A stretch of DNA of 64,000 nucleotides from the NCBI RefSeq assembly GCF_017873565.1, contig NZ_JAGGKH010000008.1, positions 62,001 through 126,000 on the forward strand. The letters are read 5' to 3'. This document shows, piece by piece, positions 8,469-19,000 of this stretch; positions within the stretch are counted from its first letter, which is position 1; each line of letters begins with the position of its first letter. This stretch comes from Lederbergia galactosidilytica. Its GTDB lineage: Bacteria > Bacillota > Bacilli > Bacillales > Bacillaceae_C. The notes beneath the pieces are model-generated. The model saw only the letters and a program-made list of their open reading frames with translations, made no database searches and was not told the DNA's origin. The position numbers and the translations under genes are program-made.

Positions 8469-9461
8469 GTGACGAATGTGAAAATTAGAGAGATGGCTAT
8501 TTACCATCCTAAAAACAAAGTAGGAAATGATTTTTATATAGAGCATTTCAAGAAAACCCAAGGGGTGGACCTTACCAACTTTTTGGTTAATATTTGCGGG
8601 CGTAATACTCGTTATATTATTGAGAACAAAGAGGAAAATTCCGTCACAATGGCGATTGAAGCTTCTAAGCGAGTGTTAAAAAAGGCTAATATGCATGCGG
8701 AAGAATTAGATATGATTATCTTCGCTTCCCAAGTGCCAGAATTTAGTTTTCCAACAAATGCGGTTGTCCTACACCATGCGATTGGCGCCGGTAGAAAAAC
8801 AGGTATTCTTGATCTTAATGCAAACTGCTCAGGCATGACAACAGGGTTAGATCAAGCATCAAGATACTTATCATCGAACCCTTCAATGGAAAAGGTTCTG
8901 CTTGTAGGTTCAGATGCTTCCTCTTTAATTATGGATCCGACAGATACGATTACATATCCGAATTTTGGCGATGTAGCTGTAGCGCTTATTTTAGAGAAAA
9001 CTGAAGAGGAAAATATAGGATTAATCGACTCTATGTACTTTACTGAATCAGCTGATTTCGATAAAGTTACTTTCCCTAAAAATGGTTTATCTAAAAACCT
9101 ACACAATGGGAAAATTGATTATGTACAGTGGCTTCCTTTTCCTGGTGATGTCTCCATTCCGCACGCGACTAATCTCATTACAGAGCTTGTTGAGCGAAAC
9201 GGGTTAACATTAGCTGAAGTAAATGCTTATTGCTTATCGCAATTCTCTATCTCTAATATGAACAAATTGCGAGATAACTTAGGGTTAAAAGAACAACAGA
9301 TGATTTATGTCGGAGATACGTTTGGCTACACAGGGACAACCAGTCCATTACTTGCCCTATACCAAGGTGTCGAAGATGGAAAAATTAAACGTGGGGATAC
9401 CGTATTATTCTGGACTGTTGGGATAGGGTATCAATTAATTGCCGTGTTATTTAGATATTAA
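8469..9461 (+). CDS. FabH-like ketoacyl-ACP synthase III homologue lacking catalytic His and Asn
   Basis: A 330-residue thiolase-fold protein, the usual length for KAS III. The nucleophile is present: Cys120 in NANCSGMTTGL. Aligning its C-terminal half with FabH (V-N-A-Y-C-L-S-Q over V-x-x-L-V-P-H-Q) places Ser257 at the active-site His. Tyr287 (in FGYTGTTS, over HGNTSAAS) sits at the active-site Asn. With only Cys left it probably does not perform normal decarboxylative condensation; acyl transfer, ester or amide formation, or acyl sensing are possible. It is not beside fab genes. The start at 8469 is GTG, preceded by a GAAGGGAA-like site. Confidence 0.88.
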   Translation: MTNVKIREMAIYHPKNKVGNDFYIEHFKKTQGVDLTNFLVNICGRNTRYIIENKEENSVTMAIEASKRVLKKANMHAEELDMIIFASQVPEFSFPTNAVVLHHAIGAGRKTGILDLNANCSGMTTGLDQASRYLSSNPSMEKVLLVGSDASSLIMDPTDTITYPNFGDVAVALILEKTEEENIGLIDSMYFTESADFDKVTFPKNGLSKNLHNGKIDYVQWLPFPGDVSIPHATNLITELVERNGLTLAEVNAYCLSQFSISNMNKLRDNLGLKEQQMIYVGDTFGYTGTTSPLLALYQGVEDGKIKRGDTVLFWTVGIGYQLIAVLFRY

Positions 9462-9609
9462 TAAGACATAAAGAGATTGCTACCAATAGCCTGCCTGGTT
9501 ATGGTTAGCGATCTTTTTACTTTGAAAAATTAATTTTTATGCATAAAGGCACATCTATTGGGTAAATAGAAGAGTAGAGCACATTTCATTTGAGGAGTTG
9601 ATGTTTTTT

Positions 9610-10032
9610 ATGTCAGATGTACTATTTACATCTTCAGCAACTGCTACAGGCGGACGTGAAGGCCATGTCCATTCATCAGATAATGTCATTCAATTTGATA
9701 CAGCCCAACCAGGAAGCTCTAGGGCGAAAGAATTAGACCAATCTACGAATCCTGAACAACTCTTTGCGGCTGGGTATGCTGCATGCTTTGATGGTGCCTT
9801 ACAATTAGTAGCTAGCAAAGAAAAGGTCAAATTCTCCTCAGAGGTTACAGCCAATGTAAGTCTATTAAAAGATAAGTCTGATCAAGGCTTCAAGCTAGAT
9901 GTTACAATGCAAGTAAAAGGAACAGACATTGAAAAGGATAAACTTGAGGATTTAGTCGAAAAAGCCCATCAATTCTGCCCGTATTCTAAAGCTACTAGAG
10001 GCAATATTGAAGTGAAGTTAGAGGTTCTATAA
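9610..10032 (+). CDS. ohr: Organic hydroperoxide resistance protein (Ohr/OsmC family)
   Basis: A ~140-residue thiol peroxidase that reduces organic hydroperoxides. Family features are the N-terminal TATGGREGHV segment, first redox Cys in QLFAAGYAACFDGAL, and second Cys in AHQFCPYSKATRGN. The length matches OhrA/OhrB. I choose the ATG at 9610 because the protein then starts with the family-typical strand; GAGGAG lies 12 nt before it, while an ATG at 9601 is too close. No OhrR regulator gene is adjacent. A strong terminator follows, so it is a single-gene unit. Confidence 0.92.
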   Translation: MSDVLFTSSATATGGREGHVHSSDNVIQFDTAQPGSSRAKELDQSTNPEQLFAAGYAACFDGALQLVASKEKVKFSSEVTANVSLLKDKSDQGFKLDVTMQVKGTDIEKDKLEDLVEKAHQFCPYSKATRGNIEVKLEVL

Positions 10033-10047
10033 AAAATAGTATGCATC

Positions 10048-10085
10048 AGACTATAGATGAGTAAATCGTCTATAGTCTTTTTTTA
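10048..10085 (+). terminator. Intrinsic terminator of ohr
   Basis: AGACTATAGA and TCTATAGTCT form a perfect 10-bp stem with an 11-nt loop, followed by eight T. Confidence 0.9.
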
Positions 10086-10186
10086 TAGGAGAAAATATCG
10101 AAAGGACTAAATTGCGCCTAAGCTCCTTATTATGGCATGATAGGTTTAACTGCAACGTTACGATACATCAGGAAAGGAGCAACCCA

Positions 10187-10528
10187 ATGGCACATCCATA
10201 TAAAACTTATTCGCATCAACAATTACAAGAAGAGGTAGAAATTCTCAAGGAAAAATTAAAACAAGCTCAGTTGGAAGATAGGACGAATCATATTCTCGTC
10301 TATACGCGAAAAATAGAGCTTGTCCAATCCTTCATGTTAAATCCAGATGACTTTCAACCTGGAGATATATTCGAGATCATTCAAGAACCAGATTATCTCT
10401 TTGAAATCATTGAAATCAGTGGGGTAACAGCTTGGGGATATAAAATCTATAAAGGGGATGGAAAGAAAGATCACGAACAACGAGGTAAACTACTAGCTCA
10501 ATTGCGTCAGACAACTGAATGTATTTAA
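10187..10528 (+). CDS. yfhH: YfhH family protein (DUF1811)
   Basis: A 113-residue cytosolic protein. The family signatures are an amphipathic N-terminal helix (HQQLQEEVEILKEKLKQA), then MLNPDDFQPGDIFEI and GVTAWGYKIY, which match B. subtilis YfhH (LNPEDYSPGETY, GVFAWGYR). The function of YfhH is not established. The ATG at 10187 is preceded by GAAAGGAG; the frame is open for 25 codons further upstream without a ribosome binding site. Confidence 0.88.
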   Translation: MAHPYKTYSHQQLQEEVEILKEKLKQAQLEDRTNHILVYTRKIELVQSFMLNPDDFQPGDIFEIIQEPDYLFEIIEISGVTAWGYKIYKGDGKKDHEQRGKLLAQLRQTTECI

Positions 10529-10617
10529 TGTTTATATTCTAGTTTGTTCAATTCGTTTAAGTCCTCTCTAAAGTTTTATTTTGCTATTTTGGTATAACTG
10601 TTTATTTTAACGAAGTT

Positions 10618-10656
10618 GGGCTCCTGTAAATACGTAAAGAGCCCCCTTTTCCCTTT
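10618..10656 (+). terminator. Weak terminator downstream of yfhH
   Basis: GGGCTC (10618-10623) pairs with GAGCCC (10639-10644), followed by a pyrimidine-rich CCTTTTCCCTTTT tract. Confidence 0.5.
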
Positions 10657-10725
10657 TACCAATACTAGATTACCGAATGTATTCTCCAGTCATCAGCCTA
10701 ATTACATACAAATGATTTTCTAACC

Positions 10726-11292
10726 TTATCGCCGATTCATATTATGATAGCCTTCTTCTGCAGCTATAGCATCTCGTTTTGTAGCATGAACAGTTCCAAA
10801 CGGATGGTTAGGTGGGGCATATATCGAGTATAACTTTAACGGGATATTGCCTGTATTCGTTAAATTATGCCAGGTTCCAGCGGGTATAAATATTGCGGAA
10901 TCATCATATACTCTTCTTCTGAAATTTAAGTTATTTTTACTTTTGCCCATTTGGACAATTCCCTGTCCTTGTTCAATACGTAGGAATTGATCTACATTTG
11001 GGTGAATCTCCAAACCAATATCCTCTCCACTATTAAGACTCATCAACGTTAATTGTAAATGGGTACCAGTCCATAGGGCTGTACGAAATGTATCGTTTTG
11101 CTTTGCTGCTTCATTGATGTTAACCACAAATGGTTTTCCACCATAATCCGTTAATAAATTCCCATTATTGTAAGGTGAGCGATCAGGATAAACACCTTGC
11201 CCATTAGGTAAAGCCCAGTTACTAGGCTGCACATTATAAGCAGAGCTTGGTACAGGAACATAATAAGGATACATATATGGTTGATTGTACAC
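10726..11292 (-). CDS. Cupin-domain protein, possibly spore-associated
   Basis: A ~188-residue protein with a Tyr/Pro/Asn-rich N-terminus (MYPYYVPVPSS) and a single cupin barrel. Cupin motif 1 is degenerate (LEIHPNVDQFLRIEQGQG); motif 2 is clear (IFIPAGTWHNLTN), supplying metal-ligand histidines. Cupins of this form are common in Bacillus and some are spore-coat or manganese-dependent enzymes; the N-terminal composition recalls coat proteins, which is inference. The likely start is the GTG at 11292, with an AAAGGATTGAGG-type site before it. The frame is open for 34 further codons upstream, but that part is unlike the family. Confidence 0.75.
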   Translation of the reverse strand: MYNQPYMYPYYVPVPSSAYNVQPSNWALPNGQGVYPDRSPYNNGNLLTDYGGKPFVVNINEAAKQNDTFRTALWTGTHLQLTLMSLNSGEDIGLEIHPNVDQFLRIEQGQGIVQMGKSKNNLNFRRRVYDDSAIFIPAGTWHNLTNTGNIPLKLYSIYAPPNHPFGTVHATKRDAIAAEEGYHNMNRR

Positions 11293-11648
11293 TTTCCTCA
11301 ATCCTTTCATAATTTTATAAAAGCATCTTATGTAATTCATAAGGAAAATGTCCATGGTAAGACAATAAAAGGCTAAAACATGTGTTGTCACCATCTATTT
11401 GTATCCCTTTAGTTCAATGCTTAACAATCTCAGCAATACTTATAAAACGATTAGAACGAAATCCCCATATACCCCGTAATCATTTGTCTAAAGGAGCACC
11501 ATTCTAGTGTGCTCCCCCGCTAGTCTAGAAATGAAGAAGGAAATTTTAGATATCGCTAAGAAAATTCTATCCCCTCTACTTGATCTCGTGGTATTATACC
11601 CAATACAAGCTTTTAATCGTTTTTCCCATACAATTAAGGAGTTTTTTT

Positions 11649-12980
11649 ATGAAAATAAAGGTTTTTATATTGGTGACAGCTTGTTTATTACTTATCATCT
11701 CCTTCTATTTTTTCTTTCACAGTAGAACCTTTACCGAAGCTAAGATAGATCTCTCTCTCTATGTTTCACCTGATGGGGATGATCAAAATGAAGGCACTAA
11801 ATCAAGCCCACTCCGTACATTAAACGAAGCAGCCACGAGAGCAAAGCTAGGAACTACTGTATTTGTTCGTAAAGGGACATACAATGAATTACTTTCAATC
11901 AAACATAGTGGGACGGCATCAAAGCCGATTACCTTCACGAACTACAAAAATGAGAAGGTCATCATAAGTGGGAGTCATATACAAGATTTAAAAGAAGATA
12001 CAGCCCTAATAAAGATCGAAAATAAGGATTACATTACTATTCAAGGATTTACACTAGAGGAACTAGCAACCACACAGGATGAACCTACCGTTATGGGGAT
12101 TTACATTGCTGGCAGTAGCAGCCATATCAGATTGAAACAAAACCATATTCATCATATTGAAACAAGGGCGGATGATGGAAATGCCCATGGAATTGCCGTT
12201 TATGGCACTGAGGGGATAAAAGATATTCAAATACTGGAAAACATAGTGGAAAATTTAAGACTTGGTGCAAGCGAGGCACTTGTTTTAAATGGAAATGTGG
12301 AGGAATTTAAAATAGCCGACAATATTGTGCGTAAAAATAATAATATCGGGATTGATTTAATCGGTTATGAAGGAATAGCTCTACAGAATGATTATGTGAG
12401 AAACGGTGTAGTAGAGAATAACATTGTCGATCATAATTCTTCATTTGGAAATCCTGCATATGGGAATGACTACTCCGCTGGCGGAATTTATGTTGACGGT
12501 GGAAGTAATATTACTATTCGAAATAATAAAGTACATCATAATGATATTGGCATTGAGGCTACATCTGAACACTTTGGAAAATCTGCGAGTCAAATCAAAA
12601 TAACGAATAATGAAGTGTACAATAATATGTTCACTGGCATCTCACTTGGTGGGTATGACAAAAAACGTGGCAAGACAAAAAACTCAACGATTTCTCAAAA
12701 TAATATTTACGGGAATGACACAAAAGGATTAGACGGAGGACAGCTACTGATGCAATATAATGTGGCAAATAATCGGATCGAAAAAAACACGGTCACTGCT
12801 AGCGATTCAAACATCCTATTAGTCAATTTGCATGCAAAAAACACAGATAATATATTCACTAAAAATATCTATAAAGCAAATAACAAAGGAAAATGGATTT
12901 GGAATGAAGAGGAATTTACTGATTTTCCATCCTATCAAGAGACTAGCAATAATGATGTAGACTCAACCTTTCTACAATAG
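11649..12980 (+). CDS. Membrane-anchored right-handed parallel beta-helix protein
   Basis: A 443-residue exported protein. One N-terminal hydrophobic segment (residues ~4-23) is either an uncleaved anchor or a signal peptide. The start of the mature part, YVSPDGDDQNEGTKSSPLRTL, is the DUF1565 entry typical of pectate-lyase-like beta-helices. PbH1 rungs such as NHIHHIETRADDGNAHGIAV, NNKVHHNDIGIEA and NNEVYNNMFTGISLG follow. Such folds bind or cleave acidic polysaccharides (PL9/PL6-like), but I cannot confirm catalytic residues. AAGGAG precedes the ATG at 11649. Confidence 0.85.
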   Translation: MKIKVFILVTACLLLIISFYFFFHSRTFTEAKIDLSLYVSPDGDDQNEGTKSSPLRTLNEAATRAKLGTTVFVRKGTYNELLSIKHSGTASKPITFTNYKNEKVIISGSHIQDLKEDTALIKIENKDYITIQGFTLEELATTQDEPTVMGIYIAGSSSHIRLKQNHIHHIETRADDGNAHGIAVYGTEGIKDIQILENIVENLRLGASEALVLNGNVEEFKIADNIVRKNNNIGIDLIGYEGIALQNDYVRNGVVENNIVDHNSSFGNPAYGNDYSAGGIYVDGGSNITIRNNKVHHNDIGIEATSEHFGKSASQIKITNNEVYNNMFTGISLGGYDKKRGKTKNSTISQNNIYGNDTKGLDGGQLLMQYNVANNRIEKNTVTASDSNILLVNLHAKNTDNIFTKNIYKANNKGKWIWNEEEFTDFPSYQETSNNDVDSTFLQ

Positions 12981-13055
12981 GTTTGCTATTGCTTGCCACT
13001 TTGAAAAACTCTAATTCAACCCTATTTCTCTTTGCAAAAAAGCCCCAAAAGGCAT

Positions 13056-13188
13056 GAGGCCGGGACATAGTGTTTTCACCAAAACAAACCGAACTACTAT
13101 CGTGCAATAACCGGCTGCGGAAATATACTTCGCTAAGCTAATGCATTGTTCGTCTTGGATCTTAACACTCTAGTCTTATCCCAGCCTC
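13056..13188 (+). repeat. Dispersed palindromic element, copy B
   Basis: It begins GAGGCCGGGACATAGTG and ends CTTATCCCAGCCTC, giving complementary ends. Internal words TTTTCACCAAAAC, CCGAACTACTA, CTTCGCTAAG and ATGCATTGTTCGTCTTGG match copies A, C and D. It ends 6 bp from the ptsI stop, so the ptsHI transcript runs into it, and it lies between two convergent genes. Confidence 0.85.
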
Positions 13189-13194
13189 ATTTTG

Positions 13195-14907
13195 TTACTG
13201 GGTAATCTTTTTCACAGCTTCTAGTACATCAGCTGTATTGTTCATTTGTAATGCTTCTTTTGCAAGGTTTTCCATTTCTTGCTTGGAAAGTTTCGCAATT
13301 TGTGCACGAGCACGCAAAACGGATGTTGCGCTCATGGAAAATTCATCAAGACCTAAACCTAATAGAAGCGGGATTGCTAATTCATCTCCAGCCATTTCAC
13401 CGCACATTCCAGCCCACTTACCTTCTTTATGAGCCGCATCAATAACCATCTTGACTAAGCGCAAAATAGCTGGTGAATATGGTTGGTATAAATAAGAAAC
13501 TCGTTCATTCATTCGGTCAGCAGCCATTGTGTATTGAATTAAATCATTTGTTCCAATACTAAAGAAGTCTACTTCTTTAGCAAAAAGATCGGCCATTACA
13601 GCTGTTGAAGGAATTTCAACCATAATCCCTGTTTCAATCTGCTCAGCAACCGAAATCCCTTCGCTCACTAACTTTTGCTTCTCTTCTTCTAAGATCTGCT
13701 TTGCTTCTCTAAATTCATCAATTGTCGCAATCATAGGGAACATAATTTTCAAATTTCCATATGCACTCGCACGAAGTAAAGCGCGTAATTGCGTACGGAA
13801 GATATCCTGCTCTTCAAGGCATAATCTGATGGCACGGAAACCAAGGAAAGGGTTCATTTCTTCTGGTAAATCAAGATATGGCAAGTTTTTATCTCCGCCA
13901 ATATCCAGTGTTCGAACTACTACTGTTTTACCTTCCATTCCTTCCAACACTTTCTTATATGATTCAAACTGCTCTTCCTCTGTCGGTAATTCAGTCCGTC
14001 CCATATACAAAAACTCAGTTCGGTACAAACCAACTGCTTCTGCACCATTATGAAGCACACTTTCAAGATCCTCCGGTGTACCGATATTTGCCGCAAGCTC
14101 TACTTGATGGCCATCAGCAGAAACAGACTTTTCATTGACGAGCTTAGCAAGTTCTGCCTTCTCTGCTTCAAACTGTTGTTGTTTTTCCTTATATTCTGCT
14201 AATACTTCTGTTGATGGATTAATATGAATTTCACCTTGCAAACCATCAACAATCAGCATGTCTCCATTACTAATCTCTTGTGTTGCCTCTTTTGTCCCCA
14301 CAACAGCTGGGATCTCCAACGAGCGCGCCATAATGGCAGAGTGGGAAGTACGACCACCGATATTTGTTGTAAAACCTTTCACAAATTCACGATTTAATTG
14401 TGCTGTATCAGAAGGCGTTAAATCTTCGGCTACAACGACAACCTCTTCGGATATCATACTTGGATTAACAATCTCCACACCAAGCAAATGAGATAATACC
14501 CGTTTCGTTACATCACGGATATCAGCTGCACGCTCACGCATATATTCATTATCCATTTGTTCAAACATTGTAATAAACATATCTGTAGTATCTTTTAAAG
14601 CTTGCTCGGCATTTACCTTCTCTGAGTTAATTTTATCTTCAATAGAAGAAATTAATTCAGGATCACTTAACACTAATAAATGTGCTTCAAATATATCTGC
14701 TTTATCCTTACCAAGCTCTGCCTCTGCCTGATTTTTAATTAACTCAAGCTCCTTTTTAGAAGTGGCTAATGCCTCTTGGAGCCTGTCCGTCTCCACAGCA
14801 GGATTTGATACAGTCTTCTTCTCAAAAGTAAGATCCGGTTCTACTAAACGATAGGCTTTCGCAATAGCTATCCCTCTTGAAGCAGCTATTCCCGTAAGTA
14901 CGCTCAT
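13195..14907 (-). CDS. ptsI: PTS enzyme I (phosphoenolpyruvate-protein phosphotransferase)
   Basis: A 570-residue cytosolic enzyme that takes phosphate from PEP and passes it to HPr. The N-terminal domain carries the phospho-His189 in [12 protein letters not shown]; the C-terminal PEP-binding barrel has [38 protein letters not shown] and the active-site Cys in [13 protein letters not shown]. Length and motifs are fully canonical. Its ATG overlaps the HPr stop by one base (TAATG), so the genes are translationally coupled. Repeat copy B directly follows the stop. Confidence 0.98.
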   Translation of the reverse strand: MSVLTGIAASRGIAIAKAYRLVEPDLTFEKKTVSNPAVETDRLQEALATSKKELELIKNQAEAELGKDKADIFEAHLLVLSDPELISSIEDKINSEKVNAEQALKDTTDMFITMFEQMDNEYMRERAADIRDVTKRVLSHLLGVEIVNPSMISEEVVVVAEDLTPSDTAQLNREFVKGFTTNIGGRTSHSAIMARSLEIPAVVGTKEATQEISNGDMLIVDGLQGEIHINPSTEVLAEYKEKQQQFEAEKAELAKLVNEKSVSADGHQVELAANIGTPEDLESVLHNGAEAVGLYRTEFLYMGRTELPTEEEQFESYKKVLEGMEGKTVVVRTLDIGGDKNLPYLDLPEEMNPFLGFRAIRLCLEEQDIFRTQLRALLRASAYGNLKIMFPMIATIDEFREAKQILEEEKQKLVSEGISVAEQIETGIMVEIPSTAVMADLFAKEVDFFSIGTNDLIQYTMAADRMNERVSYLYQPYSPAILRLVKMVIDAAHKEGKWAGMCGEMAGDELAIPLLLGLGLDEFSMSATSVLRARAQIAKLSKQEMENLAKEALQMNNTADVLEAVKKITQ

Positions 14908-15173
14908 TAGTCAACCAACCCTTCATTTTTTAAAGTTTCAGCGATATGATTCACTGCCTCTTCTTCATCATTCCCTTCAGCACTCACTTTAATCTCAGCA
15001 TCTTTACCAATTCCCATAGCCATAACCGCCATAATTGATTTCACATTGGCTGATTTACCTTTATACTCTAGAGTAATCTCTGATTGAAATTGACTAGCTG
15101 CCTTTACTAAATTTGTCGCTGGTCGTGCATGAATACCTGCCTTATCTATTACTGTAAATGTTTTTTCTACCAT
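14907..15173 (-). CDS. ptsH: Phosphocarrier protein HPr
   Basis: An 88-residue phosphocarrier. His15 (AGIHARPAT) accepts phosphate from enzyme I. Ser46 ([10 protein letters not shown]) is the regulatory site phosphorylated by HPr kinase in Firmicutes, which drives CcpA-dependent catabolite repression. The start is the ATG at 15173, with AGAAGGAG 6 nt upstream. Together with ptsI it feeds all PTS permeases; the neighbouring broken 6-phospho-beta-glucosidase is a former PTS-pathway enzyme. Confidence 0.97.
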   Translation of the reverse strand: MVEKTFTVIDKAGIHARPATNLVKAASQFQSEITLEYKGKSANVKSIMAVMAMGIGKDAEIKVSAEGNDEEEAVNHIAETLKNEGLVD

Positions 15174-15360
15174 GATGATTCTCCTTCTCTGCAAAATAAT
15201 AATCTAAAAGTGCGTATGGATTGCATATTTTCTTTACGTAACTAGTACACAATCCCGCAAACATATTAAACAACATACATTATATAAAATACTATCAATC
15301 GGCTATCTTCGCAATTTATAGGACTCAAAGCAATATTTCTTAATTCCTTTAGCCGTTCAC

Positions 15361-15885
<525 letters not shown>

Positions 15886-15987
15886 TTAAACCAACTTCTA
15901 CCAACAAAATGAAATTGGAGCCTATAATACAGGTCTAATCAAGGTCTATGCTTAAAGCAAGCTCAATCAATACAACTGTAAAATGGA

Positions 15988-16026
15988 AAGAACAGTATCC
16001 ATTTCTATTGGATACCGTTCTTTTTC
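15988..16026. terminator. Bidirectional hairpin terminator
   Basis: AGAACAGTATCCA and TGGATACCGTTCT form a 13-bp stem with one mismatch. TTTTTC follows on the plus strand and TTTCCATTTT on the minus strand. It lies between the surface-protein pseudogene's stop and the GH1 remnant, so it most likely ended the surface gene's transcript. Confidence 0.75.
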
Positions 16027-16086
16027 TAGTTTGGAATTTTACCTTAGTTATTCCATACTTTCAACGACTGATTGAATCAAATCATT

Positions 16087-19000
16087 TTAAGCTTTTCGTC
16101 TTCTTATCAAGATGAGCGAACCCACACTTACTAATAATAAGCCTAGTATGAACCAATTATAGTTTTGTGTTGCTGTATTTGGTAATTGGCCAGTATGAGT
16201 AGATTTGTCATTTTCCCCATCTACCTCATAATCATATAACTGTCCTGGCAGTTGGGTAGGTTGCTTTTCCGCTAGTTCAGATTCAGAATCGTTTAAATCT
16301 AATCCTTCAATCGCTTTCTGCAGTTGTGTGATTGACGTCCTTACTTCTTCTGCTGTTTCAGCATTTTCTAACACTGCTTCTGCCTGACTAATCGCTTTTT
16401 GTAATGCAGTATATGATCCTGCTGTGTAGGTCTCTTTATTATATTTTTTCGCTTGGACAATTAGCTTTTCTAACTCTGTCGTATCCACTTCTGGAACCGG
16501 AGTTGGGTCTGGTTTTGAAATTTCTATTTTCCCTAACCCAGCTATCGCCTTCCGCAGTTGAATAGTTGCTTCGGCGATTGTTTCTTCTGTTTTTTCATCT
16601 TCCAGCACAGTTTCTGCCTGACGAATTGCTTTTTGCAATACAGCATACGATGTGTCTGTATAGTCCTCTTTGCCATAAGTCTTTGCTTGAGCAATTAGTT
16701 TTTCTAGCTCCGTCGTATCCACTTCTGGAGTTACTGGGGCAGGGTCTGGCTTTGTGTCTGGTACTCTCTCTAATCCCTCAATCGCTTCCTGGAGAAGATT
16801 GATCGCTTCGATTACTTCCTCTTGCGTGCTTGCCTTCTCTACTACTGTTTCTGCCTGACTAACTGCTTTCTGCAATACACCATACGAAGCGGCTGTATAG
16901 TTCTCTTTAGGATACGCTTTTGCTTTGGCAATTAGTTTTTCTAGCTCTGTCATATCCACTTCTGAATTTGGTGTCGGCTCCACTATCTTCTCTAGCCCAA
17001 CTATCGCCTGCTGGAGTTGAGTGACGGCATCTGTTACTTCGTCTTGTGTTTTCGCATTCTGTACTACAGCTTCCGCCTGGCTAATCGCTTGTTGCAAGTG
17101 AGCATATGAAGTTTCCGTATAAGTTTCCTGTTCATATGTTTTGGCGTGCTCGATTAGTTTGGATAATTCTGTTGTATTCATCTCATGCTCTGGATCTGGT
17201 TTTGGATCTGTTACTCTTTCTAACCCAACCATGGCTTTTTGAAGTAATGTAATTGCTTCGGTTACTTCGCTTTGTGTACTAACATTTTGTACCACTGCTT
17301 CCGCATGGTTAATCGCTTGTTGCAAAGCTCCAAATGACGCCTCGGTATATTTGTCTTTTTCATATGTCTTGGCATGTTCAATCAGTTTGGATAATTCGCC
17401 CGTGTCTACTTCAGGTTCCGGTGCTGGTTTCGTTACTTCCTCCAATCCGGCTATGGCTTTTTGAAGAAGACTAGTGGCTTCCGTTACTTCATCTTGTGTA
17501 CTAGCATTTTGTACCACTGCTTCGGCATGGCTAATTGCTTGTTGCAGGGCGCCGTATGAAGTTTCGGTATATTTATCCTTTTCATATGTTTTTGCGTGGC
17601 TAATCAGTTTGGATAACTCGCCCGTATCTACTTTAGTGTCTGGTTCTGGCTCTGCTATTTTTTCTAATCCATTAATCGCTTTTTGGAGATGTGTGATAGC
17701 TTCCGTTACCTCATTCTGCGTGTTCGCAGTTTGTACCACTGCTTCCGCATGGCTAATCGCTTGTTGCAGAGCACCGTATGAAGTTTCGGTATATTTATCC
17801 TTTTCATATGTTTTTGCGTGGTTAATCAGTTTGGATAACTCGCCCGTATCTACTTCAGCTTCTGGATCAGATTCTGCTATTTTTTCTAATCCATTAATCG
17901 TTTTTTGGAGTAGGACAATCGCTTCTCCTACTTCCTCTTGTGTTTTCGGATTCCGCACTATTTTTTCTGCCTGACTAATTGCATTTTGTAATGCCGCATA
18001 TGACCCTTCTGTATAGTTCTCTTGTTCATAAATCTTGGCATGTTCAATCAGTTTGGATAATTCGCTTGTATCCACTTCAGGATCCGGTTCTGGCCTTATT
18101 ATTCTTTCTAATCCATCAATCGCTCTCTGCAATACTGTAGTCATTTCCATTACTTCGTCTTGCGTATTTGGATTCAGCACTACTTTTTCTGCCTGACTAA
18201 TTGCATTTTGTAATGCCCTATATGATCCTTCTGTATAGTGTTCTTGTTCATATACTTTTTGCGTGTTCAATCAGTTTAGATAATGCACTTGTATCCACTT
18301 CAGGGTCCGGTTCTGGCTTTGTCACTCTTTCTAGTTCATCAATGGCCTTCTGAAGTAATATCATTACTTCCGACACTTCAGCTTGTGATTTCGGATTTTC
18401 CATCACTTTTTCTGCCTGACTAATCGCTTGTTGTAATGCTGCAAATGATGTTTCCGTGAAATTATCTATTTCATAAACTCTTGCATGTTCAATTAATTTG
18501 GCTAACTCTGTCGTATCGATTTCTGGATCTGGATTAGGTTCCGGTTCAGGGTCTGGTGCCCTTTCTAACCCATCAATGGCTTTCTGCAATAGAGTAATCG
18601 TTTCTGTGACTTCTTCCTGCGTTTTTGCTTTCTCTACCACTTTTTCCGACTGACTAATTGCCTCTTGTAATGCTGCAAATGATGTTTCTGTATAATTTTC
18701 TTGTTCATATACTTTTGCATGTTCAATTAATTTAGCTAACTCTGTTATGTCAATTTCTGGATCCGGCTTAGGATCTGGTTCAGGCTCTATTATCCTTTCT
18801 AACCGTTCAATGGCTTTCTGTAATAGCTTGATCGCTTCTGAGACTTTTTCCTGTGTTTCTGCATTCTCTACGACCTTTTCAGCCTCACTAATCGCCTCTT
18901 GCAAAGCATCATAAGAACCTTTCGTATAGCTGTCCTTCTCATATTGTTTTGCTTGCTCGATCAGCTTCGTTAGTTTGGTTGTATTAATTTCAGGATCTGG

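Noticed and set aside
17474-17974. Long plus-strand open frame opposite the FIVAR repeats
   Set aside because: It is the antisense shadow of a repetitive coding region, with the same repeats mirrored and no ribosome binding site.
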